Shown here one piece after another: positions 8,881-17,596 of a stretch of DNA of 64,000 nt. Source of the DNA: Pararhizobium capsulatum DSM 1112 (GTDB taxonomy: Bacteria > Pseudomonadota > Alphaproteobacteria > Rhizobiales > Rhizobiaceae); the NCBI RefSeq assembly GCF_030814475.1, contig NZ_JAUSVF010000002.1, positions 982,994 through 1,046,993 of the forward strand, in the 5' to 3' direction. The position numbers and the translations under genes are program-made. The notes below the pieces were generated by a model. It worked only from the letters and a program-made list of their open reading frames with translations. It ran no database searches and had not been told where the DNA came from. The stretch's first letter is position 1. Every line of letters starts with the position of its first letter.

Positions 8881-11830
8881 GGAGCCTTCCGTTTTCCGGA
8901 TCGAAGAAGACCGGGCTGCAAAGCACGGCCTTGGTGTATTCGTTTTTCAGGTCGTTCCAGACGGTGACATGTTCGCCATGGCGCTTGGCGCCGTGCTTGA
9001 CGAGGGCCAGGCCAATGGTCGAGCCGAGGTTGGGCGAATAGCAGCTGGAGGAAACGTAGCCCTGGTCATTCGCAAGCGAGGGTACGGCACCATCCGAGAG
9101 GATGTGGGAGCCTGTCTTGAAGGTGGTCGCCGGATCGAGCGGCTTGACGCCGACAAGCGCAGGCCGGTCATCCGCCGTCAAGCCCTCGCGCGACAGCATC
9201 GCCTTGCCGATAAAGTCCGGCTTGGTCGCGGAGACCATTTTGGCAAAGCCGAGGTCTGACGGGATGACCGTGCCGTTGATCTCGGAATGGGTGACATGGC
9301 CTTTCTCGATGCGCATGACGCCCAGCGCCTCGACGCCGTACGGGCAGATGCCATGCGGCTTGCCCTCTTCCATGATCGCGTCGGCGATCGCCTCGCCGTA
9401 GCCGGCAGGAATCGCCAGTTCGTAAGCCAGCTCGCCGGAGAACGAGATGCGGAACAGCCGGCCGGTGAGCTTGCCGCCGCAGAGCGAGACTTCCCTGGCA
9501 CCGAGGAACGGAAAGGCCGCGTCGGAGATGTCCTCATCCACCAGCGTCTGCAGGATCGTGCGCGATTTCGGCCCGGCAACGGCAATCTGCGCCCATTGAT
9601 CAGTCGAGGAGGCGAAATGCACATCGAGATCGGGCCACAGAGCTTGGGCGCAGAATTCCAGATGGTTCATGACGCCTGCCGCATAAGCCGTCGTGGTCGT
9701 CATGAAGAAGTGGGTTTCGCCAAGCCGGCTCGTCGTGCCGTCGTCGTAAATCATCCCGTCTTCGCGCAGCATCAGGCCGTAACGCGCCTTGCCGACCGGT
9801 AGCTTCAGGAAGGCGTTGCAGTAAATCCGGTTGAGGAATTCGGCCGCATCCTTGCCGAAGATCTCGATCTTGCCGAGGGTGGAGACGTCGCAGATACCGG
9901 CATTCTCACGGACGTTGAGCACTTCGCGATCGACGCTCTCGCGCCACGTCGTTTCGCCCGCCTTCGGAAACCAGGAGGAGCGGTACCAGAGGCCGGTTTC
10001 GACAAAGACCGCACCGTTCTTCTTGGCCCAGTCATGCAGCGGCGACTTGCGCACCGGCTGGAAGTGCTTGCCCTTCGAAGCGCCGGTCAGCGCACCGAAG
10101 GTGAGCGGCGTGTAGAACGGGCGGAAGGTCGTGGTGCCGACATCGGCCGGCGAGACTTTGCGTGCTTCGGCAAGAATGCCGATGGCGTTGATGTTCGACA
10201 GCTTGCCCTGATCGGTCGCCATGCCGTTGGTGGTGTAGCGCTTGGCAAGCTCGACATGGCCATAGCCTTCACTGACGGCGAGGCCGAGATCCTTCAGGTG
10301 CACATCGTTCTGGTAATCGACGAAGGCCTTGCCCTTGGAGCCGTGGACGCGCCAGAGCGGTTTTGAGACGATTGCCGTGTCGGCTTTTGCAGCGAACGCG
10401 GCGCTGGCATTCGAGAAGCCGAGAGTTTGCAGAGCTGACGCGGCTTTTCCGGCGCCGTCTGCAAGGCAGGCCTCGATGCTGCCAATACCCGCGGCGGCAC
10501 CAGCGACGGTCAAGCCTTCCTGAAGCGCCGGGGCAAGGAATGCAGCCTTGGCATCCGACCAGACCGGTTTTGCGCCGCGATGGCAGGCGAGATGAATGAT
10601 CGGGCTCCAGCCGCCGGACATGCCGAGTGCATCCGCCGGGATGGTTTCCGAGCGACCACTGTTCAGGACGGTCACACCCTTGAGGCTCTTGCCGCCGATG
10701 GTATCGACAACTACGGCACCGGGAAGGATGCGTGCCTTGCCGGACCATGTGCGGGCCGCATCCGGGCGGCTGTCGACGATGGCTGCAACGTCAACGCCAG
10801 CCCCTTCCAGATCGGCCGCGGTCGCGTAACCGGAGGCGTCGTTGGTGAATATGACCGTGCTTTTTCCAGGCGCGATCGCCTGCCGGTTGAGATAGGAGCG
10901 CATGGCGCCCGCCATCATCACGCCGGGAATATCGTTGCCGCCGAACACCAGCGGGCGCTCTTCGGCGCCAGTGGCGAGGATTGCCTGTTTGGCGGCGATA
11001 CGCCAGATGCGCTCGACCGGCCGGTTCGGGTCCACCGTCGCCGTGTTCTTTTGCACACTTTCGACAGCGCCGAAGACATTGCCGTCATACCAGCCGAAGA
11101 CAGTCGTGCGGGGGAAAAGACGGACGTTCGGCATATCCGCCAGCTCAGCCAGCGTCTGCGCCAGCAAGTCGCTTGCGGATTTATCCCCGATGGGCGCCGT
11201 TTCCGATAGCAGCGAGCCGCCGGGTTCAAAGCCCTCGTCGGCCAGAATGACACGGGCACCGGCGCGGCCGGCGGTCAAAGCGGCGGCGAGACCTGTGGGG
11301 CCAGCGCCGATCACCAGCAGGTCGCAATGCGCCCAGCATTTTTCGTAGCTATCCGGATCGGGTTCATACGTCGCACGGCCAAGGCCTGCCGCCTTGCGGA
11401 TGATCGGCTCGTAGACCTTCTCCCAGAAGGCCGCGGGCCACATGAAGGTTTTGTAGTAGAAGCCGGCACCGAGGAAGGGCGAGAGCAGGCTATTGACGGC
11501 GCCGAGGTCGAAATCGACCGAAGGCCAGCGGTTCTGGCTTTTCGCGACGAGGCCGCTGTAGAGCTCGACCAGCGTGGCGCGGGTGTTGGCTTCGGTGCGT
11601 CCCCCTTCGCCGATGGTGACAAGTGCATTGGGTTCGGCGGCACCCGCCGTCAGGATGCCGCGCGGGCGATGGTACTTGAAGCTGCGGCCGACAAGTTGGC
11701 GACCGTTTGCCAGAAGCGCAGAAGCCAGCGTGTCGCCGGCAAAACCCTGCATCGGCTTGCCGTCGAAGGTGAAATCCAGCGGCGTGGCGCGGTTGATGCG
11801 GCCGCCGTTGGAAAGACGGTAGGATGTCAT
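8873..11830 (-). CDS. soxA: Sarcosine oxidase alpha subunit-like protein (N-methylglutamate dehydrogenase subunit MgdC)
   Basis: The product is 985 residues from the ATG at 11830; the frame stays open to 11908 but the added residues are not family-like. The domain order matches SoxA: a 2Fe-2S-ferredoxin-like N-terminal fold (residues ~15-95, with RSFKYHRPRGI), a Rossmann NAD-binding region (LLVIGAGPTGLAA, residues 171-183, with later ATGAEERP), and a C-terminal GcvT/aminomethyltransferase domain (~residues 610-985, with SFSGELAYELAIP). Known alpha subunits bind NAD and tetrahydrofolate and convert the demethylation product to 5,10-methylene-THF. The substrate here is probably N-methylglutamate rather than sarcosine, inferred from the adjoining mgs/gmaS genes. 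It overlaps soxD by 4 nt. Confidence 0.92.
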   Translation of the reverse strand: MTSYRLSNGGRINRATPLDFTFDGKPMQGFAGDTLASALLANGRQLVGRSFKYHRPRGILTAGAAEPNALVTIGEGGRTEANTRATLVELYSGLVAKSQNRWPSVDFDLGAVNSLLSPFLGAGFYYKTFMWPAAFWEKVYEPIIRKAAGLGRATYEPDPDSYEKCWAHCDLLVIGAGPTGLAAALTAGRAGARVILADEGFEPGGSLLSETAPIGDKSASDLLAQTLAELADMPNVRLFPRTTVFGWYDGNVFGAVESVQKNTATVDPNRPVERIWRIAAKQAILATGAEERPLVFGGNDIPGVMMAGAMRSYLNRQAIAPGKSTVIFTNDASGYATAADLEGAGVDVAAIVDSRPDAARTWSGKARILPGAVVVDTIGGKSLKGVTVLNSGRSETIPADALGMSGGWSPIIHLACHRGAKPVWSDAKAAFLAPALQEGLTVAGAAAGIGSIEACLADGAGKAASALQTLGFSNASAAFAAKADTAIVSKPLWRVHGSKGKAFVDYQNDVHLKDLGLAVSEGYGHVELAKRYTTNGMATDQGKLSNINAIGILAEARKVSPADVGTTTFRPFYTPLTFGALTGASKGKHFQPVRKSPLHDWAKKNGAVFVETGLWYRSSWFPKAGETTWRESVDREVLNVRENAGICDVSTLGKIEIFGKDAAEFLNRIYCNAFLKLPVGKARYGLMLREDGMIYDDGTTSRLGETHFFMTTTTAYAAGVMNHLEFCAQALWPDLDVHFASSTDQWAQIAVAGPKSRTILQTLVDEDISDAAFPFLGAREVSLCGGKLTGRLFRISFSGELAYELAIPAGYGEAIADAIMEEGKPHGICPYGVEALGVMRIEKGHVTHSEINGTVIPSDLGFAKMVSATKPDFIGKAMLSREGLTADDRPALVGVKPLDPATTFKTGSHILSDGAVPSLANDQGYVSSSCYSPNLGSTIGLALVKHGAKRHGEHVTVWNDLKNEYTKAVLCSPVFFDPENGRLHG

Positions 11831-12099
11831 GCGCGCGCTCCCCCGGTGCTGGCATCCGATACCGCATAAATTGCGTGGGTCATGGTATCGCGCTCGACCA
11901 CCAGCCACCGGCGGCAGCCGGATGTGTGATGCCAGTGTTCCTTATGACGTCCGCGTGGATTGTCGCGCAGGTAGACATAGGCATACCAGGCATCCTCACC
12001 AGCGTCGGGCGCCGGGCGGGTTATTCCGGCATCGCCGCGAACGGTGAATTCTTCCTTGGGACGCGGCCCGCAATGGGGGCAGGCGATCAGGCTGGCCAT
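11827..12099 (-). CDS. soxD: Sarcosine oxidase delta subunit-like protein (N-methylglutamate dehydrogenase subunit MgdB)
   Basis: The product is 90 residues, the normal length for SoxD. It begins MASLIACPHCGPR, with Cys7 and Cys10 of the zinc site; further ligands are expected at the HWHHTSGCRRW segment, which holds the conserved His and a Cys. SoxD is a small zinc-binding subunit that stabilises the heterotetramer. The gene overlaps soxA by 4 nt (ATGA) and follows soxB by 9 nt, so the four genes are one transcriptional and translational unit. Confidence 0.93.
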   Translation of the reverse strand: MASLIACPHCGPRPKEEFTVRGDAGITRPAPDAGEDAWYAYVYLRDNPRGRHKEHWHHTSGCRRWLVVERDTMTHAIYAVSDASTGGARA

Positions 12100-12108
12100 G
12101 TGAGGTCC

Positions 12109-13359
12109 TCAATGCAGATTGGGTTGCGAGCCGACACCCTTTTCATCGATCATCCGGCCGCGTGCGAAGCGGTCGAGCCGGAAGGCTCGTCCTGTTTCAT
12201 GCGGCTCGTTCCGGGCGATCAGATGGGCGTAGCAGAAGCCGGAAGCGGGCGTGGCCTTGAAGCCGCCGTAACACCAGCCGGCGTTCAGGTAGAGATTGTC
12301 GATAGGAGTGCGGTCGATGATCGGCGAGCCATCCATGCTCATATCCATCACCCCGCCCCAGGAGCGCAGCACACGCACCCGAGACAGCGCCGGGATCATC
12401 GCGACGCCGGCCTCGGCTACATGCTCGACCGTCGCCAGATTGCCGCGCTGGGCATAGGAATTATAGCCGTCGATATCGCCGCCGAAGACAAGGCCGCCCT
12501 TGTCGGACTGCGAGACGTAGAAATGCCCGGCGCCGAAGGTGACGACATTGTCGATGAAGGGTTTCAGCCCTTCCGAGACAAAGGCCTGCAGCACGTGGCT
12601 TTCGATCGGCAGTTTCATATCGACCATGTCTGCGACGGTAGTGGAATTGCCGGCCGCCGCCAGCGCCAGTTTTCCGCAGCCGATAAAACCCTGGCTGGTC
12701 TCGACGCCGACGACACGGCCGTTTTCGCGGCGGATGCCGGTGACCTCGCAATTCTGGATGATATCGACGCCGCGACTGTCAGCGCCGCGGGCATAGCCCC
12801 AGGCCACGGCGTCATGACGCACGGTGCCGCCGCGCCTCTGCATCAGCGCGCCCTGGATGGGGAAGCGGGCATTGTCGAAATCGAGGAAGGGCAGCATCTG
12901 TCGCACGGCGTTGCGGTCGAGCAGGTCGGCATCGACGCCGTGAAGGCGCATCGCATTGCCGCGCCGGGTGTAGGCGTCGCGCTGGGCATCGGAATGGTAG
13001 AGGTTGAGCACCCCGCGCTGGGAAACCATGGCGTTGAAATTGAAATCCTGCTCCAGCCCCTCCCAAAGCTTCATCGACAGCTCGTAGAACGGGTTGTTGC
13101 CCTCAAGCAGGTAGTTGGAGCGAATGATCGTGGTGTTGCGGCCAACATTTCCGGAGCCGATATAGCCCTTTTCCAGCACGGCCACGTTGGTAACGCCGAA
13201 TTCCTTGACGAGGTAATAGGCTGTCGCCAGACCATGCCCGCCACCACCGATGATAATCACGTCATAGTGGTTCTTCGGAACCGGACTGCGCCACGCGGGC
13301 GCCCAACCCTTGTTGCCGCGCAGGGCATTCAGAAAAACGGAAAAGGCAGAGTAGCGCAT
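12109..13359 (-). CDS. soxB: Sarcosine oxidase beta subunit-like flavoprotein (N-methylglutamate dehydrogenase subunit MgdA)
   Basis: The product is 416 residues from the ATG at 13359 (MRYSAFSVFL...), the usual SoxB length. The upstream extension to 13440 is not family-like and would overlap the divergent promoter. The FAD dinucleotide-binding motif IIIGGGGHGLATAYYL is at residues 35-50. The block containing VRHDAVAWGYARGA matches the region where TSOX beta subunits attach FMN to a histidine. It catalyses oxidative N-demethylation of a secondary amino acid. The gene is divergent from the AraC regulator at 13450 with only 90 nt between starts, so both probably share a regulatory region. MgdA is the likely specific identity. 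Confidence 0.92.
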   Translation of the reverse strand: MRYSAFSVFLNALRGNKGWAPAWRSPVPKNHYDVIIIGGGGHGLATAYYLVKEFGVTNVAVLEKGYIGSGNVGRNTTIIRSNYLLEGNNPFYELSMKLWEGLEQDFNFNAMVSQRGVLNLYHSDAQRDAYTRRGNAMRLHGVDADLLDRNAVRQMLPFLDFDNARFPIQGALMQRRGGTVRHDAVAWGYARGADSRGVDIIQNCEVTGIRRENGRVVGVETSQGFIGCGKLALAAAGNSTTVADMVDMKLPIESHVLQAFVSEGLKPFIDNVVTFGAGHFYVSQSDKGGLVFGGDIDGYNSYAQRGNLATVEHVAEAGVAMIPALSRVRVLRSWGGVMDMSMDGSPIIDRTPIDNLYLNAGWCYGGFKATPASGFCYAHLIARNEPHETGRAFRLDRFARGRMIDEKGVGSQPNLH

Positions 13360-13449
13360 GGCAAGGGAACCCCGGTGAACCGCGCCGATCATGACAGGAT
13401 TGCATTTCGAGACTTGCAGGAAAGAGACATTGTACGCCATAATTGGGAC

Positions 13450-14427
13450 ATGACCTCAGATGATCTGAAAAACCTCCAGAAGATCGGCTTTATCCTCATC
13501 CCGGGATTTGCACTGATGTCCTATGCCTCGGCGGTGGAGCCGCTGCGCGCCGCGAATCTTCTTGCCGGCCGCAATATTTATGCGCTTTCGGCGCATGTCA
13601 TCGAGGGCAATGCCAGCATGACGTCTTCCGGTATTCCCGTCCCCGCCGCGCCGCTACCCGGCCGCGGGTCCGGTTTCCATACCATCTTCGTCTGCGCCGG
13701 CGGCACGCCGGTCGACTGGAACGTTCCGGCCGTCCTGACCTGCCTGCGCCAACTTGCCCGCGACGGCGTGCGCATCGGTGGCATTTCCGGCGGTCCTTAT
13801 CTGATGGCGGCGGCGGGCTTGCTGGAGGATCGCGACTTCACCATCCACTGGGAGCACGCTTCGGCGCTGGTGGAAGCCTTTCCCGGCCTTGCGCCCCGTC
13901 AGGCGCGGTACGTCCTTGATGGCAATCGCATCACCTGCGGCGGCGGCGTGGCGCCGCTCGACATGATGCACGCGCTGATCGCCGACCGCATGGGCTCGGA
14001 CTTCGCCCGCAGGGTCAGCGACTGGTATCTTCATACCCATGTCGAAAGCTCCGGCGCGCCCCAGCGGGCCTCGCTGGCGGAACGCTACGGGGTCAACCAT
14101 CCAGGCCTGCTGACGGTGCTTGAGAAAATGGAGGCGACGATCGAAGCGCCGATCGATCGACAGGCCATGGCCAAACTGGCCGGCGTTTCGCCACGCCATC
14201 TCGATCGCCTCTTTTCCGGCCAGATGGGCTCGTCCTTCCTACTCGAGTATCGCAAACTGCGGCTCGATCATGCCCGGCGGCTGCTGCAGCAAAGCCCGCT
14301 TTCCATCTCGGAAATTGCCTTTGCTACCGGATTTTCCAGCGCCGGACATTTTTCGCGGAGCTACCGCGGGGCTTTTGGAGAACCCCCGCGTGCGCACCGG
14401 CAATCGGGCAGTTCCGAGCGATCCTGA
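13450..14427 (+). CDS. glxA: GlxA-type AraC-family transcriptional regulator with DJ-1/PfpI-like N-terminal domain
   Basis: The product is 325 residues from the ATG at 13450. The frame is open far upstream (to 11824) only because it is antisense to soxB/soxD; the family-like sequence begins MTSDDLKNLQKIGFILIPGF. Residues ~10-200 form a class-I-glutamine-amidotransferase/DJ-1-like sensor (GGISGGPYLMAAAGLL; RITCGGGVAPLDMM). Residues ~225-315 hold two AraC helix-turn-helix units (AKLAGVSPRHLDRLF and ISEIAFATGFSSAGHFSRSY). Relatives (GlxA, GbdR, CdhR) activate methylated-amine or betaine catabolism. Its place between soxBDAG and glxBCD-glnT makes it the likely activator of both flanking operons. 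Confidence 0.9.
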   Translation: MTSDDLKNLQKIGFILIPGFALMSYASAVEPLRAANLLAGRNIYALSAHVIEGNASMTSSGIPVPAAPLPGRGSGFHTIFVCAGGTPVDWNVPAVLTCLRQLARDGVRIGGISGGPYLMAAAGLLEDRDFTIHWEHASALVEAFPGLAPRQARYVLDGNRITCGGGVAPLDMMHALIADRMGSDFARRVSDWYLHTHVESSGAPQRASLAERYGVNHPGLLTVLEKMEATIEAPIDRQAMAKLAGVSPRHLDRLFSGQMGSSFLLEYRKLRLDHARRLLQQSPLSISEIAFATGFSSAGHFSRSYRGAFGEPPRAHRQSGSSERS

Positions 14428-14471
14428 ACGATCCGATTCATTGCCTGAAAGGAAAATAACTTTCTTCGCAG

Positions 14472-14500
14472 TTGAAATCAAAAAAGGCAGCTGCTATCCA
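14472..14500 (+). promoter_or_regulatory. Candidate sigma-70-type promoter of glxB
   Basis: TTGAAA (14472-14477) and TATCCA (14495-14500) are separated by 17 nt, and the glxB start codon follows 31 nt later. This is a match by eye to the -35/-10 consensus, with no transcript evidence. Confidence 0.35.
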
Positions 14501-14531
14501 TCTTTCATCAACGAAACGAAGGATTGTCCCC

Positions 14532-15437
14532 ATGTGCGGAATTGTCGGATTGTTTTTGAAGGACAAGAGCCTGGAACCGCAACTGGGTGCCATGCTGTCC
14601 GATATGCTGGTCATCATGACCGACCGCGGGCCGGATAGCGCCGGCATCGCCATCTACGGCGCGCCCTCGGATGGCCGCGCCAAAATCACCGTTCAATCGG
14701 CCGACCCCAAACAGGATTTTGCCGGGCTCGAAGCGCTGCTGAAGCCGGTCGATCCAAGCGTCGCCGTCGAGCTGAAAAGCACCCATGCCGTTATCGAAAC
14801 CAATGCGGACAAGTCTCAAGCAGTGCGCGAGCTACTCGCCCAGGAGCGACCGGAAATCCGGGTCATGGGCTCGGGCGACAGCGTCGAGATCTATAAGGAA
14901 GTCGGGCTGCCGAAAGATGTCGTCTCCCGTTTCGGCATTCGCAAGATGGCGGGCACCCATGGCATCGGCCATACCCGCATGGCAACGGAATCAGCCGTCA
15001 CCACGCTTGGCGCCCATCCGTTCTCGACCGGCGCTGACCAGTGCCTGGTGCATAACGGCTCCCTCTCCAACCACAACAACCTGCGCCGCGAGCTGGTGCG
15101 CGAAGGCATGACCTTCGAGACCCAGAACGATAGCGAAGTCGCCGCCGCTTATCTGACAGCCGAGATGGCCAAGGGCAAGGATCTGGGACAGGCGCTGACC
15201 AGCGCGCTCGATGATCTCGACGGTTTCTTCACCTTCGTTGTCGGCACCAAGTCCGGCTTCGGCGTGGTGCGCGATCCGATCGCCTGCAAGCCGGCCGTGA
15301 TGGCCGAAACCGATCAGTACATCGCCTTCGGCTCCGAGTACCGAGCGCTCGTCAACCTGCCGGGGATCGAAAATGCGCGCGTCTGGGAGCCGGAGCCGGC
15401 CACCGTCTATTTCTGGGATCATGAGAAGGCGGCCTAA
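14532..15437 (+). CDS. glxB: Class-II glutamine amidotransferase, N-methylglutamate synthase subunit A (GlxB)
   Basis: The product is 301 residues. The start at 14532 gives MCGIVGLF, so removal of Met leaves the catalytic Cys2 of an Ntn-type glutamine amidotransferase; AAGGA precedes it at about 9 nt. Further family landmarks are the RGPDSAGIAIYG, GIGHTRMATES, VHNGSLSNH and NDSEVAAAY motifs. The protein corresponds to the amidotransferase domain of glutamate synthase as a separate subunit. In the methylamine pathway this is MgsA, which with MgsB and MgsC makes N-methylglutamate synthase. GlxC follows 2 nt after its stop codon, so the two are translationally coupled. Confidence 0.9.
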   Translation: MCGIVGLFLKDKSLEPQLGAMLSDMLVIMTDRGPDSAGIAIYGAPSDGRAKITVQSADPKQDFAGLEALLKPVDPSVAVELKSTHAVIETNADKSQAVRELLAQERPEIRVMGSGDSVEIYKEVGLPKDVVSRFGIRKMAGTHGIGHTRMATESAVTTLGAHPFSTGADQCLVHNGSLSNHNNLRRELVREGMTFETQNDSEVAAAYLTAEMAKGKDLGQALTSALDDLDGFFTFVVGTKSGFGVVRDPIACKPAVMAETDQYIAFGSEYRALVNLPGIENARVWEPEPATVYFWDHEKAA

Positions 15438-15439
15438 CC

Positions 15440-16162
15440 GTGGATGTCAGCGTTAAACGAGAAAGTCTGGAAGCAATGCGCGTATTCGACCTTGCCACAA
15501 CGCCGCTGCGCGAACTGAACAGCGCCCTGCACACCATCGCCCCCGGCGCCAATGACACGAATTTCGAGGTCGTCAATCCGCGCGGCAGCCATTCCGTCGC
15601 CGTCGGCATTGACCAACCGGTCACCGTCGAAGTGCGCGGCAGCGTCGGCTACTATTGTGCCGGCATGAACGATGGCGGCGCCGTCACCGTCCATGGCTCG
15701 GCAGGCCCGGGTGTCGCGGAAAACATGATGTCGGGAACGGTCGTCATCGAGGGTGACGCCAGCCAGTACGCCGGGGCGACGGGCCGCGGCGGCCTGCTGG
15801 TCATCAAGGGCAACGCCGCCTCGCGCTGCGGCATTTCGATGAAGGGCATCAATATCGTCGTTCACGGCAATATCGGCCACATGTCAGCCTTCATGGGCCA
15901 GTCGGGCCATCTGGTGGTGCTTGGCAATGCCGGCGATGCGCTGGGAGATTCTCTCTATGAGGCGAAGCTGTTCGTGCGCGGCGAAGTTAAGAGCCTCGGC
16001 GCCGACTGCATCCAGAAGGAAATGAAGCCAAAGCATTTGAAGCTGCTTGCCGAGCTTCTGGAAAAAGCCGGCGTCACGGATGTCTCGCCGGAAGAATTCA
16101 AGCGCTACGGCTCGGCCCGCACGCTCTACAATTTCAACATCGATAACGCTGATGCGTACTAA
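15440..16162 (+). CDS. glxC: GXGXG-motif protein, N-methylglutamate synthase subunit B (GlxC)
   Basis: The product is 240 residues from the GTG at 15440; the ATG at 15476 (MRVFDLATTPLREL) is an equally possible start and fits homologues well, dropping 12 residues. The central part is a right-handed beta-helix of repeating G-x-x-G-x-x-x-G turns (VEVRGSVGYYCAGMNDGG; VTVHGSAGPGVAENMMSG; IVVHGNIGHMSAFMGQSG), identical in type to the C-terminal GXGXG domain of glutamate synthase, here as a free subunit. It corresponds to MgsB. The C-terminal YNFNIDNADAY tail is not assigned. GlxD follows after 15 nt. Confidence 0.88.
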   Translation: MDVSVKRESLEAMRVFDLATTPLRELNSALHTIAPGANDTNFEVVNPRGSHSVAVGIDQPVTVEVRGSVGYYCAGMNDGGAVTVHGSAGPGVAENMMSGTVVIEGDASQYAGATGRGGLLVIKGNAASRCGISMKGINIVVHGNIGHMSAFMGQSGHLVVLGNAGDALGDSLYEAKLFVRGEVKSLGADCIQKEMKPKHLKLLAELLEKAGVTDVSPEEFKRYGSARTLYNFNIDNADAY

Positions 16163-16177
16163 GGCAGGGACCCGTAC

Positions 16178-17506
16178 ATGAGCTATCACAACCCCTATAC
16201 CCCGCCACGCAAGTCAGCGACCTTCGACGATTATACGCTTGCAGAAATCCGCCGCGCGGCGGCAACCGGCATCTACGATATCCGCGGCGCGGGCACCAAG
16301 CGCAAGGTTCCGCATTTCGACGACCTCCTGTTCCTCGGTGCCTCGATCTCGCGGTATCCGCTCGAAGGCTACCGCGAGAAATGCGACACGTCAGTCGTGC
16401 TCGGTGCGCGCCATGCGAAAAAGCCGATCGTCCTGAAGACGCCGATCACCATCGCCGGCATGAGCTTCGGTGCTCTCTCCGGCAATGCCAAGGAAGCGCT
16501 CGGACGCGGCGCCACGATCGCCGGGACATCGACCACTACCGGTGACGGCGGCATGACCGACGAGGAGCGCGGCCACAGTCAGACACTCGTCTATCAGTAT
16601 CTGCCGTCGCGTTACGGCATGAACCCGAAGGACCTGCGCCGCGCCGATGCCATCGAGATCGTTGTCGGCCAGGGCGCCAAGCCCGGCGGTGGCGGCATGC
16701 TGCTCGGCCAGAAGATTTCCGACCGCGTCGCCAACATGCGCAACCTGCCAAAGGGCATCGACCAGCGTTCGGCCTGCCGTCATCCCGACTGGACCGGCCC
16801 TGACGATCTCGAAATCAAGATCATGGAACTGCGCGAAATCACCGATTGGGAAAAGCCCATCTACGTGAAGGTCGGCGGCGCACGCCCCTATTACGACACG
16901 GCGCTTGCTGTGAAAGCCGGCGCCGACGTCGTCGTGCTCGACGGCATGCAGGGAGGAACGGCGGCCACGCAGGACGTCTTCATCGAGAATGTCGGCATGC
17001 CGACGCTCGCCTGCATCCGTCCCGCCGTCCAGGCGCTGCAGGATCTCGGCATGCACCGCAAGGTGCAGCTGATCATCTCGGGCGGCATCCGTTCGGGCGC
17101 CGATGTGGCCAAGGCCTTGGCATTGGGTGCTGACGCAGTTGCCATCGGTACGGCAGCGCTGGTTGCCATCGGCGATAACGATCCGCACTGGGAAGAGGAA
17201 TACCAGAAGCTCGGAACGACGGCCGGCGCCTATGACGACTGGCATGAAGGCAAGGATCCGGCCGGCATCACCACGCAGGACCCGGAACTTGCCAAGCGCC
17301 TCGATCCGGTCGCTGCCGGGCGTCGTCTCGCCAACTACCTCAAGGTTATGACGCTCGAAGCCCAGACCATCGCCCGTGCCTGCGGCAAGAACCATCTCCA
17401 CAATCTGGAGCCGGAAGACCTCGTCGCCCTGACGATCGAAGCTTCCGCCATGGCGCAGGTGCCGCTTGCAGGCACCAGCTGGATCCCCGGCAAGGGAGGC
17501 TTCTGA
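16178..17506 (+). CDS. glxD: FMN-binding glutamate-synthase-like protein, N-methylglutamate synthase subunit C (GlxD)
   Basis: The product is 442 residues, matching the FMN-binding (GltS) domain of glutamate synthase as a stand-alone subunit. Landmarks are AGMSFGALSGNAKEALGRGA near residue 90-110, the GAKPGGGGMLLGQKIS segment, KVGGARPYYDTALAVKAGAD, and IISGGIRSGADVAKALALGA with its phosphate-binding glycines. In the methylamine pathway it is MgsC, which adds methylamine-derived nitrogen to form N-methylglutamate from gamma-glutamylmethylamide and 2-oxoglutarate or glutamate. It lies in the glxB-glxC-glxD operon, 91 nt before glnT. Confidence 0.9.
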   Translation: MSYHNPYTPPRKSATFDDYTLAEIRRAAATGIYDIRGAGTKRKVPHFDDLLFLGASISRYPLEGYREKCDTSVVLGARHAKKPIVLKTPITIAGMSFGALSGNAKEALGRGATIAGTSTTTGDGGMTDEERGHSQTLVYQYLPSRYGMNPKDLRRADAIEIVVGQGAKPGGGGMLLGQKISDRVANMRNLPKGIDQRSACRHPDWTGPDDLEIKIMELREITDWEKPIYVKVGGARPYYDTALAVKAGADVVVLDGMQGGTAATQDVFIENVGMPTLACIRPAVQALQDLGMHRKVQLIISGGIRSGADVAKALALGADAVAIGTAALVAIGDNDPHWEEEYQKLGTTAGAYDDWHEGKDPAGITTQDPELAKRLDPVAAGRRLANYLKVMTLEAQTIARACGKNHLHNLEPEDLVALTIEASAMAQVPLAGTSWIPGKGGF

Positions 17507-17596
17507 CCTCGATAAAACTTCGGTCGTCGCTGATCTCCCAAGGTAGTGGCGGCCATTTCCATGAAAAAGTGTCTGAATAATCCAAAGGGGAACACA

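Noticed and set aside
8308..13359. Plain sarcosine oxidase as the final call for soxBDAG
   Set aside because: The genes are kept under sox names by family, but the linked glxBCD-glnT set makes N-methylglutamate dehydrogenase more likely, so sarcosine is not claimed as substrate.
11824..13449. Long plus-strand open frame ahead of the AraC regulator
   Set aside because: It is antisense to soxD and soxB, lacks family-like sequence, and the regulator's homology begins at 13450.
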